The notes below the pieces were generated by a model. That model was given only the letters and a program-made list of their open reading frames with translations. It made no database searches and was not told where the DNA came from. Shown in pieces: positions 1-8,277 of a stretch of 64,000 nucleotides of DNA (position 1 is its first letter; each line of letters starts with the position of its first letter). The stretch spans positions 195,609 through 259,608 of the forward strand of contig NHBH01000009.1 of assembly GCA_002168225.1 (NCBI GenBank), in the 5' to 3' direction. The position numbers and the translations under genes are program-made. This stretch comes from Micavibrio sp. TMED2 (GTDB lineage Bacteria > Pseudomonadota > Alphaproteobacteria > TMED2).

Positions 1-350
1 TGATCGCTCACATCGGTCTGGCGCGGGATGAGGAGACCAAGCAGCCGGTGGAATATCTGGTCAAGATGCCGCCACAGGATGTGCGTCGCTGCATCGTCTG
101 TGATCCCATGCTGGCCACCGGCAACTCCGCCGTTCATGCCCTCAACGTCCTGCGCGATCAGGGCGGGTTCGAGGGCGATCGGGTCAGCCTGATGACCCTC
201 GTTGCCGCACCGGAAGGTGTCCGCCGTGTCTATGAGGCCCGCCCGGATGTTCAGGTATTCACGGCATCGCTTGATGAGCGCTTGAATGATGATGCCTATA
301 TCGTGCCCGGCCTCGGTGATGCAGGCGACCGGATATTCGGTACATTATAA
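1..350 (+). CDS. upp: Uracil phosphoribosyltransferase, C-terminal part
   Basis: This is the 3' end of a gene cut by the left edge; the frame opens at base 3. The enzyme makes UMP from uracil and PRPP in pyrimidine salvage. The fragment starts with the family's HIGLxRDEET-like segment and carries the PRPP-binding loop DPMLATGNSA. It ends with a VPGLGDAGDRIFGT tail, which is the uracil-binding end of Upp proteins. About 115 residues are present, roughly the last half of a ~210-residue protein. The family assignment is secure; nothing can be said about the start or promoter. Confidence 0.93.
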   Translation, partial: IAHIGLARDEETKQPVEYLVKMPPQDVRRCIVCDPMLATGNSAVHALNVLRDQGGFEGDRVSLMTLVAAPEGVRRVYEARPDVQVFTASLDERLNDDAYIVPGLGDAGDRIFGTL

Positions 351-490
351 GCGCGATAAGCACTTCAAAAATCCCGAGTGAGATGATAATTAAAAGCATT
401 CTAAACTGTGAGTGCCTGGCATCTCGCAACATATCATGTGCATTCTGAACATCGGATGTGGCAACGACGGATTTGTCGGGAGACTTTGAA

Positions 491-901
491 ATGGAAAATC
501 TTGAAGAAAAGTGTGTTGAGGCGGGTCTGAAGATGACCGGCCAGCGCCGGGTGATCCTGAAAGTATTGGGTGAAAGCAATGACCACCCGTCTGTTGAAAC
601 CGTCTATGAACGCGCCAAGGCAGAAGACAGCTCGATCAGTATTGCGACCGTCTATCGCACTTTGAATCTACTTGATGAGTTGAATCTGGTACAACGCCAT
701 GACTTCAATGAACCGCATTCACGGTTTGAAGTGAATATGGAGCACCACCATCATCTGGTGGATCTGGAAACCGGTGAGGTGATTGAGTTCCAGAATGAAG
801 AAATCGAGCACCTCAAGGTACGGATTGCCGCCGAGCTGGGTTTTGAACTGCTCGACCACCGCCTTGAGCTTTATGGCCGCAAGATAAAGAAGAAAGCATG
901 A
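491..901 (+). CDS. fur: Fur-family metalloregulator (Fur/Mur type)
   Basis: A 136-residue ferric-uptake-type repressor. It has the winged helix (residues ~10-80, with TVYRTLNLLDELNLVQ as recognition region) followed by a dimerisation domain. That domain has a His-rich metal site (HHHHLVD), EVIEFQNEEIE and the terminal LDHRLELYG block. The CxxC pair that binds structural zinc in many Fur proteins is absent, as is common in alphaproteobacterial Fur/Mur. I chose ATG 491 because GGGAG lies 8 bases upstream; an in-frame GTG at 458 has no such site and would add 11 residues. It overlaps the next gene by ATGA, so the two are probably translated together. Whether it senses iron or manganese cannot be told from sequence. 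Confidence 0.88.
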   Translation: MENLEEKCVEAGLKMTGQRRVILKVLGESNDHPSVETVYERAKAEDSSISIATVYRTLNLLDELNLVQRHDFNEPHSRFEVNMEHHHHLVDLETGEVIEFQNEEIEHLKVRIAAELGFELLDHRLELYGRKIKKKA

Positions 902-1158
902 CCACAGATCATACCGATCAATCAGGTAAGCGCCCGGACGGAAATATGGAAGAAATCGCCCTCGTTGGTGATTCCGAACCCTGTATCTGCAAGCCGGCGG
1001 TTATCCGCGCCTATGACGGTATGAAGAAATCGGGCACGTCAGAGCGTATTGCCCTTGATGTGGCCGAACGCGTGCTTTTCCATCATCATCCGGAAATGCC
1101 GGTCGAGCGGATCAAGATCACGGTTGAGCGCTGGGTCCATCGCGGCCAGATGCACTGA
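898..1158 (+). CDS. Small conserved protein coupled to fur
   Basis: An 86-residue soluble protein of unknown function whose start overlaps the stop of the Fur-family gene (ATGA). The conserved-looking part is residues 30-86: CICKPAVIRAYDGMKKSG, then ALDVAERVLFHHHPEMP and a tryptophan-containing end. Two cysteines (CIC) and three consecutive histidines (HHH) could bind metal, but this is inference. The overlap with a metalloregulator suggests shared expression. I know similar short proteins in alphaproteobacteria but no assigned function. Confidence 0.7.
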   Translation: MTTDHTDQSGKRPDGNMEEIALVGDSEPCICKPAVIRAYDGMKKSGTSERIALDVAERVLFHHHPEMPVERIKITVERWVHRGQMH

Positions 1159-1175
1159 TCGGATTTCGCTCTCCG

Positions 1176-1222
1176 CTGACTGATAGCAACTGACTGATGC
1201 GCCTGACTGGTATCACCAGTCA
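1176..1222. repeat. CTGACTG direct repeats and hairpin between convergent genes
   Basis: Three copies of CTGACTG start at 1176, 1190 and 1203. The last runs into a perfect inverted repeat, TGACTGGT-ATC-ACCAGTCA (1204-1222), that overlaps the stop of the minus-strand gene. It lies where two genes converge, so the hairpin may stop transcription from either side, but no T-run follows on either strand. Confidence 0.4.
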
Positions 1223-1719
1223 ATCGCGGTCAGGAAATCGCCCAGACTGTCATCCCAGATACGGAACTGTTCTTTCAGATTAGCCTCGCTGATACCGCCG
1301 GTAAGGCTGATGTCACGCTCAAGGATCGGGTCGCCTTCCTCGTCGATGTAGGCGCGACCATAGCGGTTATCCAAATTCCACTGATTGGCGATGGCAGGTT
1401 CCATATCTTGCTCATAGATAAAGCCCGCTGACAGCATGATGCTGTCACAGCGTTTCGGTTTGGTTTCCGAACAATCGTAGAAATAGACCTTGTACTGGGC
1501 ACCACTGGTGGCGGTGCTGATCATCGGATCGCCGTAGTCATCCTCGCTCAATTCAGCCTTGTAGCCCCAGCCCTTCATCAGCCCGGTGAGCTGTTCGCCG
1601 CTGAGTTTGGTGATCATGTCCGCAGCAATCGCTGATTGGGGCGGGAGTATGCAAAGCAGGCCAAGGGCCATGGCTGCCGCACGCATGGGTGCAGGGCGGG
1701 TAACGGAAAAAATGTTCAT
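1213..1719 (-). CDS. YbjN-domain secreted protein
   Basis: An exported protein of about 168 residues. After a hydrophobic signal segment (AAAMALGLLCILPP, cleavage likely after SAIA) comes a YbjN/DUF1790-like fold, with LSGEQLTGLMKGWGYKAEL, a YKVYFYDC strand and the late NRYGRAYIDEEGDPILERDISL strand pair typical of the family. The family is often called a sensory transduction regulator, but its biochemical role is not settled. The start is uncertain: starts at 1758 (GTG), 1719 (ATG) and 1686 (ATG) are all in frame and none has a clear Shine-Dalgarno sequence. I took 1719 because it gives an ordinary signal peptide. Confidence 0.75.
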   Translation of the reverse strand: MNIFSVTRPAPMRAAAMALGLLCILPPQSAIAADMITKLSGEQLTGLMKGWGYKAELSEDDYGDPMISTATSGAQYKVYFYDCSETKPKRCDSIMLSAGFIYEQDMEPAIANQWNLDNRYGRAYIDEEGDPILERDISLTGGISEANLKEQFRIWDDSLGDFLTAIDW

Positions 1720-1858
1720 TATCAGTATGATCGGTTGCCGTTGCGGTCTGTACATCACACAGCTTATGCCATAATTATGCTGTCACTGAAATATGGCGGT
1801 TCGGCTTAGTACTTTCAGCCATTTGAATTTGTATGAGCGGGAATGATGGGTTGCCGTT

Positions 1859-3634
1859 ATGATGGTGCCTATCAGACTGCATTATTCCGTTGCGAGACCG
1901 AACAGGCCTGTGCCAGACGATCAACTCCCCGACCATGATGACCAGAATGATTTGGCCAGCCTGCTGGACCCGATGGGTGCGCTCGCCGCCTCCGGGGATA
2001 TCGCCTATTTCTGGGATGTTGCATCTGACCGCCTGATCTGGACCAGGGGTGGTGAGGAACTGCTCGGCTGGACTCGCGGCATCAATGAGGATGCGGGCAA
2101 GAAACTCGAAAGCCGGATCAATGCCGAGGACCGGCCCCTGCGGATCAAGGCGCTGAGCCGGGCCATTGCTCATGGCGATACCTATGATTGCGAATACCGT
2201 ATCCGGCATGAGCGCGGCTATTTTGTCTCTGTCCATGATCGCGGCATGCCGAAGGTGGATGAGAACGGCAAGCTGCTTTCGCTGACCGGCATCCTGCGCA
2301 AGGTTGATGAGCGCCATGCCTATCAGGCACAGCTTGAACTGCTCGCCAGCTATGACGAACTTACCGGGTTGCTAAACCGTCGGCACATCATGGAAGTGCT
2401 GAACCAGTCGCTGGTCAATAGCTTGCGCTATGGTCTTACCGGTGGCTATCTCAGCGTCGGTGTCGACAAGCTCGCAACCATCAACGAGGTCTATGGCTAT
2501 GAGGCCGCCGACCATGTGCTTATGTCGATCGGCAAGCGGTTGCAGGAAATTGATGATCCCGGCACCCATATCGCCCGTGTCGGCGGTGATGTTTTCGGTA
2601 TCGTGATGACCCGCGGCGATGATGTGAAACTCGCCAGTCTCAGCGACCGGGTATTCCAGTTGATCCGGCAGGATGCATTTCAGGCGCAGGGCTTCGATCC
2701 CTTCACCGTAACCTGCTCGATCGGTGGCGTGGTATTCCCGGACCAGAGCGGTTCGCCGCAAGAAGTCATCAATATGGGCGAAAGCGCGATGCAGGAAGCC
2801 AAGCGCGCCGGTCGTGACGCCTATCGCCGCTATCAGCTGAACGAGGAACAACGTGCGGCCCAGCGATACAGCCTCGCCATGGCGGAGATGGTCAAGAGCG
2901 CGTTGACCAATCAGCAGGCAGCACTCGCCTATCAACCGATTGTCGCTTCCGAGACCGGTGAGACAGTGTTTTATGAGGCGCTGCTGCGGATCAAGGATAG
3001 CCGTGGCCAGTGGATTACTGCCGGTCAGATCATGCCGGCGATCGAGCGTCTTGGTCTTGGCCGTTCGGTCGACCGTTACGCCATCTCCAAGGCAATTTCG
3101 GTGCTGGATGAATATCCGGATATTTCGCTGTCGATCAATGTGTCCGGGCTGACCGTTGCCGACCGTGCCTGGTCACGCAGCGTCGCCATGGAATTGCAGG
3201 ATCGCCCGGATATCGCCAAGCGTCTGATCGTCGAGATTACCGAGACTGTGGCCATGGAGGATATCGCCGAGGCGCAGCGCTTTATTGCGGCCATGCGGGA
3301 ACTCGGCTGTCGCCTCGCGCTCGATGACTTCGGGGCGGGTTATACCTCGTTCGGGCAGTTGCGGACCCTGTCCATTGATTTGTTGAAAATCGATGGCTCG
3401 TTCATCAAGGGCATCACCACCAATCAGGACAGCCGCCTGTTTGTGCAGACCCTGCTGCATCTGGCCAAGGGGCTGGGTGTCCCAACCGTTGCCGAATTCA
3501 TTGAAACCGACAGCGAGCGTGACATTGTGATCAAGGCTGGTGTGGACTTCCTGCAGGGCTATGGCATCGGCCAGCCGGAAATGGTGCCCGACTTCCTGAA
3601 GGCCGAAAAAACCGCCGCGCGAGACGCCGGTTAG
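1859..3634 (+). CDS. PAS-GGDEF-EAL protein, probable c-di-GMP phosphodiesterase
   Basis: A 591-residue cytoplasmic signalling protein. Residues ~45-150 form a PAS sensor (IAYFWDVASDRLIWTRG, then YDCEYRIRHERGYFVSV). A GGDEF domain follows (~162-330) whose signature reads GGDVF at 242-246, losing the acidic residue needed for cyclase activity. An EAL domain (~345-585) keeps its key features: EALLR at 373, an Asn in SINVSG, VEITET, DDFGAGYTS and KIDGSF. The likely output is c-di-GMP hydrolysis, perhaps with GTP binding at GGDVF as an allosteric input. It has no membrane segment. Its stop interlocks with the stop of phaR on the other strand (4-base overlap). Confidence 0.9.
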   Translation: MMVPIRLHYSVARPNRPVPDDQLPDHDDQNDLASLLDPMGALAASGDIAYFWDVASDRLIWTRGGEELLGWTRGINEDAGKKLESRINAEDRPLRIKALSRAIAHGDTYDCEYRIRHERGYFVSVHDRGMPKVDENGKLLSLTGILRKVDERHAYQAQLELLASYDELTGLLNRRHIMEVLNQSLVNSLRYGLTGGYLSVGVDKLATINEVYGYEAADHVLMSIGKRLQEIDDPGTHIARVGGDVFGIVMTRGDDVKLASLSDRVFQLIRQDAFQAQGFDPFTVTCSIGGVVFPDQSGSPQEVINMGESAMQEAKRAGRDAYRRYQLNEEQRAAQRYSLAMAEMVKSALTNQQAALAYQPIVASETGETVFYEALLRIKDSRGQWITAGQIMPAIERLGLGRSVDRYAISKAISVLDEYPDISLSINVSGLTVADRAWSRSVAMELQDRPDIAKRLIVEITETVAMEDIAEAQRFIAAMRELGCRLALDDFGAGYTSFGQLRTLSIDLLKIDGSFIKGITTNQDSRLFVQTLLHLAKGLGVPTVAEFIETDSERDIVIKAGVDFLQGYGIGQPEMVPDFLKAEKTAARDAG

Positions 3635-4218
3635 GCTTTTTTGCTGATTTCTGCCAGCTGTTCCTGCAGTTCGGTAATCTTGCGGTTCAGATCGTCGAGA
3701 TTGCTGTTGCTGGCGCTCTTGCCGCTGTCGCTGGTAGTGCCGGTTTCACCCATGGCAGCACCCGGCGTGAACATCTTCATCGCCTGCTCAAACATGGTGC
3801 GGTTCTGTTTGCTCAGCTCTTCCATCTGCTGGAGCGGGAACATGCCGCCCATGCTGTTGCGCAGCATGTCGTTCATCTGTTCCTGATTTTTGGCAAAGCT
3901 CTGCATGGTGTGCTCGAGATATTTCGGCACGAGCATTTCCATGTTACCGCCATAGAAACCGATCAGCTGGCGCAGGAAGCTGGTGGGCAGCAGGTGCTCG
4001 CCCTTGGACTCTTCCTCGACAATGATCTGGGTCAGGACGGAGCGGGTGATGTCATCACCGCTTTTCGCGTCATAAACGACAAAATCCTCGCCTTCCTTGA
4101 CCATTTTGGACAGGTGATCGAGGGTCACATAGCTGCTGGTCGCAGTGTTGTAGAGACGCCGGTTAGCGTATTTCTTGATCGTGATGGGGGCGTCGGCTGC
4201 GGCTTGTTTTGCGCTCAT
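3631..4218 (-). CDS. phaR: Polyhydroxyalkanoate synthesis repressor PhaR
   Basis: A 195-residue repressor of PHA genes. PhaR senses stored polymer: it binds PHA granules and then releases its TGC-rich operators. The N-terminal DNA-binding domain (residues 10-70, ITIKKYANRRLYNT...SSYVTL...) and the accumulation-regulator domain (~75-120, LRQLIGFYGGNMEMLVPKYLEHTM) are clear. The C-terminus is a heptad-like coiled coil (LDDLNRKITELQEQLAEI). It is divergent from the PHA synthase genes across a 222-bp gap holding TGC palindromes, which fits direct control of both sides. Confidence 0.93.
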   Translation of the reverse strand: MSAKQAAADAPITIKKYANRRLYNTATSSYVTLDHLSKMVKEGEDFVVYDAKSGDDITRSVLTQIIVEEESKGEHLLPTSFLRQLIGFYGGNMEMLVPKYLEHTMQSFAKNQEQMNDMLRNSMGGMFPLQQMEELSKQNRTMFEQAMKMFTPGAAMGETGTTSDSGKSASNSNLDDLNRKITELQEQLAEISKKA

Positions 4219-4299
4219 GAGAGATCGTTTCCAGCTTTTTGTTATCAGTATTTGTTCCGTACATGTAATCGCGATTGCACACCGAGTCCAACCATTATT

Positions 4300-4370
4300 G
4301 TGCGCTGCACATGCTGCGCAGCATCAGGAGCATATGTTGCAGCGGTTACGGTTCGTGGTGCAGTGCATAT
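4300..4370. promoter_or_regulatory. Probable PhaR operator region (TGC-rich palindromes)
   Basis: Between phaR and the PHA synthase genes lies a dense set of TGC/GCA motifs. It includes the perfect palindrome ATGCTGCGCAGCAT (4311-4324), GTGC-N3-GCAC (4300-4310), and further TTGCAGC and GTGCAGTGCAT elements downstream to about 4370. Known PhaR proteins bind TGC-rich sequences of the CTGC-N3-GCAG type. Position between the divergent repressor and its expected targets supports the call, but binding is inferred. Confidence 0.55.
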
Positions 4371-4440
4371 AGCGGCGTGTTCGCATACGGGCAAAAACAG
4401 GCTGGTCTTTTACCTCTTCGGGTTTCTATAGTGCGGCGCC

Positions 4441-5010
4441 ATGAGCAGTGATGAAACCAACCACAGCGATAACGCAAAGGCCCGTGCGCCCGCGTTTGAC
4501 GAACTGGCCCGCCAATATCTCGATCTTTGGCAGGACCAGTGGACCGCCCTTGCCAACGACCCGGTCGTGGCGGAGGCGATGGCGCGTGGTTTCCAGATGA
4601 TGGGCCCGGGGGCGGCGGCATTTGCCAATTTCGCCAATTTACTTGGGCACTCGAATTTGTATGCTGCGGGTGGCGATGCTGGCGCTACTATGGCACAAGC
4701 GGCAGAAGCAATGGCATCAGGCACCTATCCGGGTGGTCCTTTTGCGCCCACAGCCCCCCGTCCTGCCAAAAACGACAACAATAACAGCGGTCATGAGCAA
4801 GCAAAGCCAGCAACAGCCAGCAACAGCACCAAGGCAGGGGCCGCGACCACTGGCGCTGCATCTGCAGGCGGCAATGGTGACATGGCTCAGCTCCTCGACC
4901 GGCTGGCAGCTATGGAACAGCGGCTCGCCGATCTGGCATCCGCAATTAATGACGCGGGCGAACAGGCTCCGCGAGCAGGTCGCGACACAGGAACAGGCGG
5001 TCGCGGCTGA
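4441..5010 (+). CDS. Short PhaE-like / phasin-like protein upstream of phaC
   Basis: A 189-residue, mostly helical protein. The N-terminal half (residues 15-100, LARQYLDLWQDQWTALANDP...MMGPGAAAFANFANLL) resembles the start of PhaE, the class III PHA synthase partner. A low-complexity Ala/Thr/Asn-rich linker and a short coiled coil (LLDRLAAMEQRLADLASAI) follow. It is about half the length of usual PhaE. Its last 62 bases overlap the start of phaC in another frame. No Shine-Dalgarno precedes the ATG; a TATAGT box ends 8 bases before it, as in leaderless messages. It could instead be the N-terminal part of one synthase split by a frameshift. The function is inferred from context. Confidence 0.6.
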   Translation: MSSDETNHSDNAKARAPAFDELARQYLDLWQDQWTALANDPVVAEAMARGFQMMGPGAAAFANFANLLGHSNLYAAGGDAGATMAQAAEAMASGTYPGGPFAPTAPRPAKNDNNNSGHEQAKPATASNSTKAGAATTGAASAGGNGDMAQLLDRLAAMEQRLADLASAINDAGEQAPRAGRDTGTGGRG

Positions 5011-6076
5011 TCCCGGTCAACCGAATCACGATTTCAGGGCAGAACTGGCAGCGGCCATCGACAGCGAGGCACGGCGGCGTCTCGGTGATTTCTTCACCGG
5101 CGTTCAGCGCTACCGCCGGGCCGATTGCGAACGGTCACTGACGGAACCGCCTGCAATATGGGCCGAGGGCGGCAGTCGGTTGCTCGATTATGGTGCTCTT
5201 GGCGATACCCCTGATGGCACACCTATTCTGGTCGTCCCGTCCCTGATCAATCGCGGTTATATTCTCGACCTGACCGAGGAGGCGAGCTTGCTGCGCTGGC
5301 TGGTGGGTGAGGGATACCGTCCCCTGCTGCTCGACTGGGGTGCGCCGGGTGAGGTGGAGCGCGATTTCTCGCTGACCGATTATGTCGCCGGACGGCTGGA
5401 ACGGGCGCTGGATGCCGCCCGCCTGTTGGTCGGGCAATCACAGCTGCCGGTGATCGGCTATTGCATGGGCGGGATGCTGGCAACCGCGCTCGCCTGGCGC
5501 CGACCGCTCGATGTCTCCGACCTGATCCTGCTGGCCACCCCATGGTCGTTCCATGCAATGGGTGCCTCGGCTGCCCGGCGGGTGGCGGCTGCTTATGAGG
5601 CCATCGCCCCCTTTGTCGAGGTCTGGGGTGCCCTGCCGGTGGACAGCATCCAGAGCCTGTTCGCCAGCCTTGATCCGCTGCTGGTGCCGCGCAAATTTGC
5701 CAATATCGCTCATAGCGATGACGAACAGTTCAGTCATTTCGTCGAGCTTGAGGACTGGCTCAACGACGGCATTCCGCTACCGGCGAAGGTGGCCCATGAG
5801 TGTATGCGCGGCTGGTATGGGCGCAATGATCCGGCCAATGGCAACTGGCGGATTGCCGGTCTGCCGGTTGACCCGACCGCAATTCGCGCCCGGACACTGG
5901 TGATTATCCCCGATCACGACCGGATTGTGCCCCCGGCATCGGCGGCAGCGCTGGCGGCTCTCGTCCCGGCTGCGACAATCATGCCGGTCTCCCTCGGCCA
6001 TGTGGGGCTGGTGGTCGGATCGAGCGCCCGGACACAGGTTTGGGAGCCCATGTCGGACTGGTTGAAATCGGCCTGA
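4949..6076 (+). CDS. phaC: PHA synthase, class III-like PhaC
   Basis: A 375-residue alpha/beta-hydrolase that polymerises hydroxyacyl-CoA. The nucleophile elbow is GYCMGG with Cys172, the cysteine variant of the lipase box that marks PHA synthases. The other triad members are in PDHDRIVP (Asp322 or Asp324) and LGHVGLVVG (His351). Other family blocks are VVPSLINRGYILDL and LLLDWGAPG. The length matches class III PhaC (~360) rather than class I (~590). I placed the start at ATG 4949, inside the end of the PhaE-like gene; residues 1-60 are helical and may continue that protein's coiled coil. phaA and phaB follow on the same strand. Confidence 0.82.
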   Translation: MTRANRLREQVATQEQAVAADPGQPNHDFRAELAAAIDSEARRRLGDFFTGVQRYRRADCERSLTEPPAIWAEGGSRLLDYGALGDTPDGTPILVVPSLINRGYILDLTEEASLLRWLVGEGYRPLLLDWGAPGEVERDFSLTDYVAGRLERALDAARLLVGQSQLPVIGYCMGGMLATALAWRRPLDVSDLILLATPWSFHAMGASAARRVAAAYEAIAPFVEVWGALPVDSIQSLFASLDPLLVPRKFANIAHSDDEQFSHFVELEDWLNDGIPLPAKVAHECMRGWYGRNDPANGNWRIAGLPVDPTAIRARTLVIIPDHDRIVPPASAAALAALVPAATIMPVSLGHVGLVVGSSARTQVWEPMSDWLKSA

Positions 6077-6256
6077 CCGGGCACCATCTCAACCATGCAA
6101 ATCTTGCCAAACCCGTGCCGACACGCGTAATGTCGCCACCGTTGAAGGGATGGCCTCACAACGACAAAATCAGATGCAACCATCCGCATCAAAACGGGCC
6201 TTTCCAGTACCTGATCCCTTCTGACTTATCGCCTGTTTCAAGAGGAAAAACCAACC

Positions 6257-7432
6257 ATGTCCGATGTTGTAATTGCCGCTGCGGCCCGTACCCCGATCGG
6301 GTCATTCAATGGTGCGCTCAGTGCCGTGCCTGCGCATTATCTCGGTGAAACCGTGATCCGTGAAGTCCTGAGCCGTGCCAAAGTCGAGGGTTCGGAAGTC
6401 GATGAGGTCGTCATGGGCCAGATCCTGACCGCCGCTGCCGGCCAGAACCCGGCACGTCAGGCCGCGATGAATGCCGGTATCCCAGAGGAAAAGACCGCTT
6501 ATGGCATCAACCAGCTCTGTGGTTCCGGTCTGCGTACGGTGGCCCTCGGCTATCAGGCGATCAAGGTCGGTGATGCCGGTATCGTTGTCGCCGGTGGTCA
6601 GGAAAGCATGAGCCAGGCACCCCATGCCCAGCAACTGCGCAACGGCCAGAAAATGGGCGACTTCCAGATGATCGACACCATGATCCGTGACGGTCTCTGG
6701 GATGCCTTCAACGGCTATCACATGGGCCAGACGGCAGAGAACGTTGCCGAGAAATGGCAACTGACCCGCGAACAGCAGGATGAGTTTGCGGTTGCCTCCC
6801 AGAACAAGGCCGAAGCTGCGATGAAGGCTGGCAAGTTCAAGGACGAGATTGTCCCGGTCACCATCAAGGGCCGCAAGGGCGATGTGGTTGTCGACACCGA
6901 CGAATATCCACGCGCTGGTGCCTCCATGGATGGTATGGCGAAACTGCGCCCGGCCTTTGCCAAGGAAGGCACGGTTACCGCCGGTAACGCATCGGGCATC
7001 AATGACGGTGCCGCCGCTGTTGTGCTGATGAGCGCCGATGAAGCCAAAAAGCGTGGCGTTGAGCCGCTGGCCCGCATCGTCTCATGGGCAACCTGTGGTG
7101 TTGATCCGGCGATCATGGGTACCGGCCCGATCCCGGCTTCCCGCAAGGCACTCGAGAAGGCAGGCTGGAAGGTTGAGGACCTCGACCTGATCGAGAGCAA
7201 TGAAGCCTTTGCTGCACAGTCTCTGGCGGTAGCCAAGGACCTCGGCTTTGACATGGACAAGGTCAATGTGAATGGCGGTGCCATCGCTCTCGGCCACCCG
7301 ATCGGCGCTTCCGGCGCACGGGTGCTCGTCACCCTGCTGCATGAGATGGGCAAGCGCGATGCCAAGAAAGGTCTCGCCACCCTGTGCATCGGCGGCGGCA
7401 TGGGTATTGCCATGTGTGTTGAACGCGACTAA
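6257..7432 (+). CDS. phaA: Acetyl-CoA C-acetyltransferase (beta-ketothiolase)
   Basis: A 391-residue thiolase condensing two acetyl-CoA to acetoacetyl-CoA, the first step of PHB synthesis. All catalytic residues are present: the acyl-accepting Cys88 in [11 protein letters not shown], His347 in [11 protein letters not shown] and Cys377 in LCIGGGMG. The NEAFAAQ block is also intact. A GAGG element 12 bases upstream may serve as ribosome-binding site. It lies 180 bp after phaC and 87 bp before phaB, with a strong hairpin in the second gap, so it may have its own promoter or be differentially expressed within one operon. Confidence 0.95.
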   Translation: MSDVVIAAAARTPIGSFNGALSAVPAHYLGETVIREVLSRAKVEGSEVDEVVMGQILTAAAGQNPARQAAMNAGIPEEKTAYGINQLCGSGLRTVALGYQAIKVGDAGIVVAGGQESMSQAPHAQQLRNGQKMGDFQMIDTMIRDGLWDAFNGYHMGQTAENVAEKWQLTREQQDEFAVASQNKAEAAMKAGKFKDEIVPVTIKGRKGDVVVDTDEYPRAGASMDGMAKLRPAFAKEGTVTAGNASGINDGAAAVVLMSADEAKKRGVEPLARIVSWATCGVDPAIMGTGPIPASRKALEKAGWKVEDLDLIESNEAFAAQSLAVAKDLGFDMDKVNVNGGAIALGHPIGASGARVLVTLLHEMGKRDAKKGLATLCIGGGMGIAMCVERD

Positions 7433-7454
7433 GTGAACGCGACCTGATTATCAC

Positions 7455-7485
7455 CGGGCCGGGCGCGCAACACGCGACCGGCCCG
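7455..7485. promoter_or_regulatory. Strong intercistronic hairpin between phaA and phaB
   Basis: CGGGCCGG (7455-7462) pairs perfectly with CCGGCCCG (7478-7485). Inside it CGCG (7464-7467) pairs with CGCG (7473-7476) around a CAACA loop, broken only by one G/A mismatch. No T-run follows on the plus strand, so this is not a standard terminator. It looks like an RNA-processing or stability element that sets the ratio of thiolase to reductase message. Confidence 0.55.
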
Positions 7486-7519
7486 ATGACCATAAAAAAT
7501 AACAGTTATCTGGGAGAAA

Positions 7520-8245
7520 ATGATGTCACGTGTGGCAGTAGTAACCGGCGGTACCCGCGGTATCGGTGCCGATATCGCCATTAAACTGAAAGCCGACGGC
7601 TACAAGGTTGCGGCGAACTATGCTGGTAACGATGAAAAGGCCGCGAAGTTCAAGGCTGATACCGGTATTGATGTCTTCAAATTCGATGTTGCCGATTTCG
7701 ACAGTGTGGCCAAGGGCATCGATGAAGTGGCTTCGTCCCTCGGTCCGGTTGAAGTGCTGGTGAACAATGCTGGCATTACCCGCGATGGCATGCTGCACAA
7801 GATGGATATCGATGCCTGGCAGGCGGTGATCGACACCAACCTGACCTCCTGTTTCAACCTCTGCCGCGCGGTTGTTCCCGCCATGCGCGAGGCCGGTTTC
7901 GGGCGGATCGTCAATATCAGCTCGATCAACGGTCAAAAAGGCCAGATGGGTCAGACCAATTACTCGGCAGCCAAGGCCGGCATGATCGGCTTCACCAAGG
8001 CGCTGGCGCAGGAAGGTGCCTTCAAGGGCATTACCGCGAATGTCATTTGCCCGGGTTATATCGCGACCGAGATGACGGGTGCGATGAAGCAGGAAGTACT
8101 CGACAGCATTATCAAACAGATCCCGGTTGGCCGTATGGGCAAGCCGGAAGAGATCGCCGATATGGTCGCCTATCTGGTGCGTGATGACAGCGCCTTCATC
8201 ACCGGTGCTACCTTCTCCGTCAATGGTGGCCAGTACATGGTCTGA
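7520..8245 (+). CDS. phaB: Acetoacetyl-CoA reductase
   Basis: A 241-residue short-chain dehydrogenase that makes (R)-3-hydroxybutyryl-CoA for the polymerase, normally with NADPH. It shows the dinucleotide motif TGGTRGIG, NNAG at 82-85, the catalytic serine in NISSI (134/135), and Tyr148 and Lys152 in NYSAAKAG. The ending SVNGGQYMV is typical of PhaB rather than FabG. Two adjacent ATG codons (7520, 7523) follow a GGGAGA ribosome-binding site; the second may be the true start. With phaC and phaA it completes the PHB pathway. Confidence 0.94.
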   Translation: MMSRVAVVTGGTRGIGADIAIKLKADGYKVAANYAGNDEKAAKFKADTGIDVFKFDVADFDSVAKGIDEVASSLGPVEVLVNNAGITRDGMLHKMDIDAWQAVIDTNLTSCFNLCRAVVPAMREAGFGRIVNISSINGQKGQMGQTNYSAAKAGMIGFTKALAQEGAFKGITANVICPGYIATEMTGAMKQEVLDSIIKQIPVGRMGKPEEIADMVAYLVRDDSAFITGATFSVNGGQYMV

Positions 8246-8277
8246 TCCTGCAGTTCCTGCAATCAGCGAGTAGTTTC

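Noticed and set aside
351-490. Possible Irr/Fur box (TTCTAAA half site at about 399) before the Fur-family gene.
   Set aside because: Only one half site is present and the other arm does not match; too weak to call an operator.
4622-4948. Upstream extension of the phaC frame.
   Set aside because: The residues are low-quality (many Gln, Pro, Trp in odd order) and the other frame encodes the PhaE-like protein; the phaC reading is credible only from about 4949.
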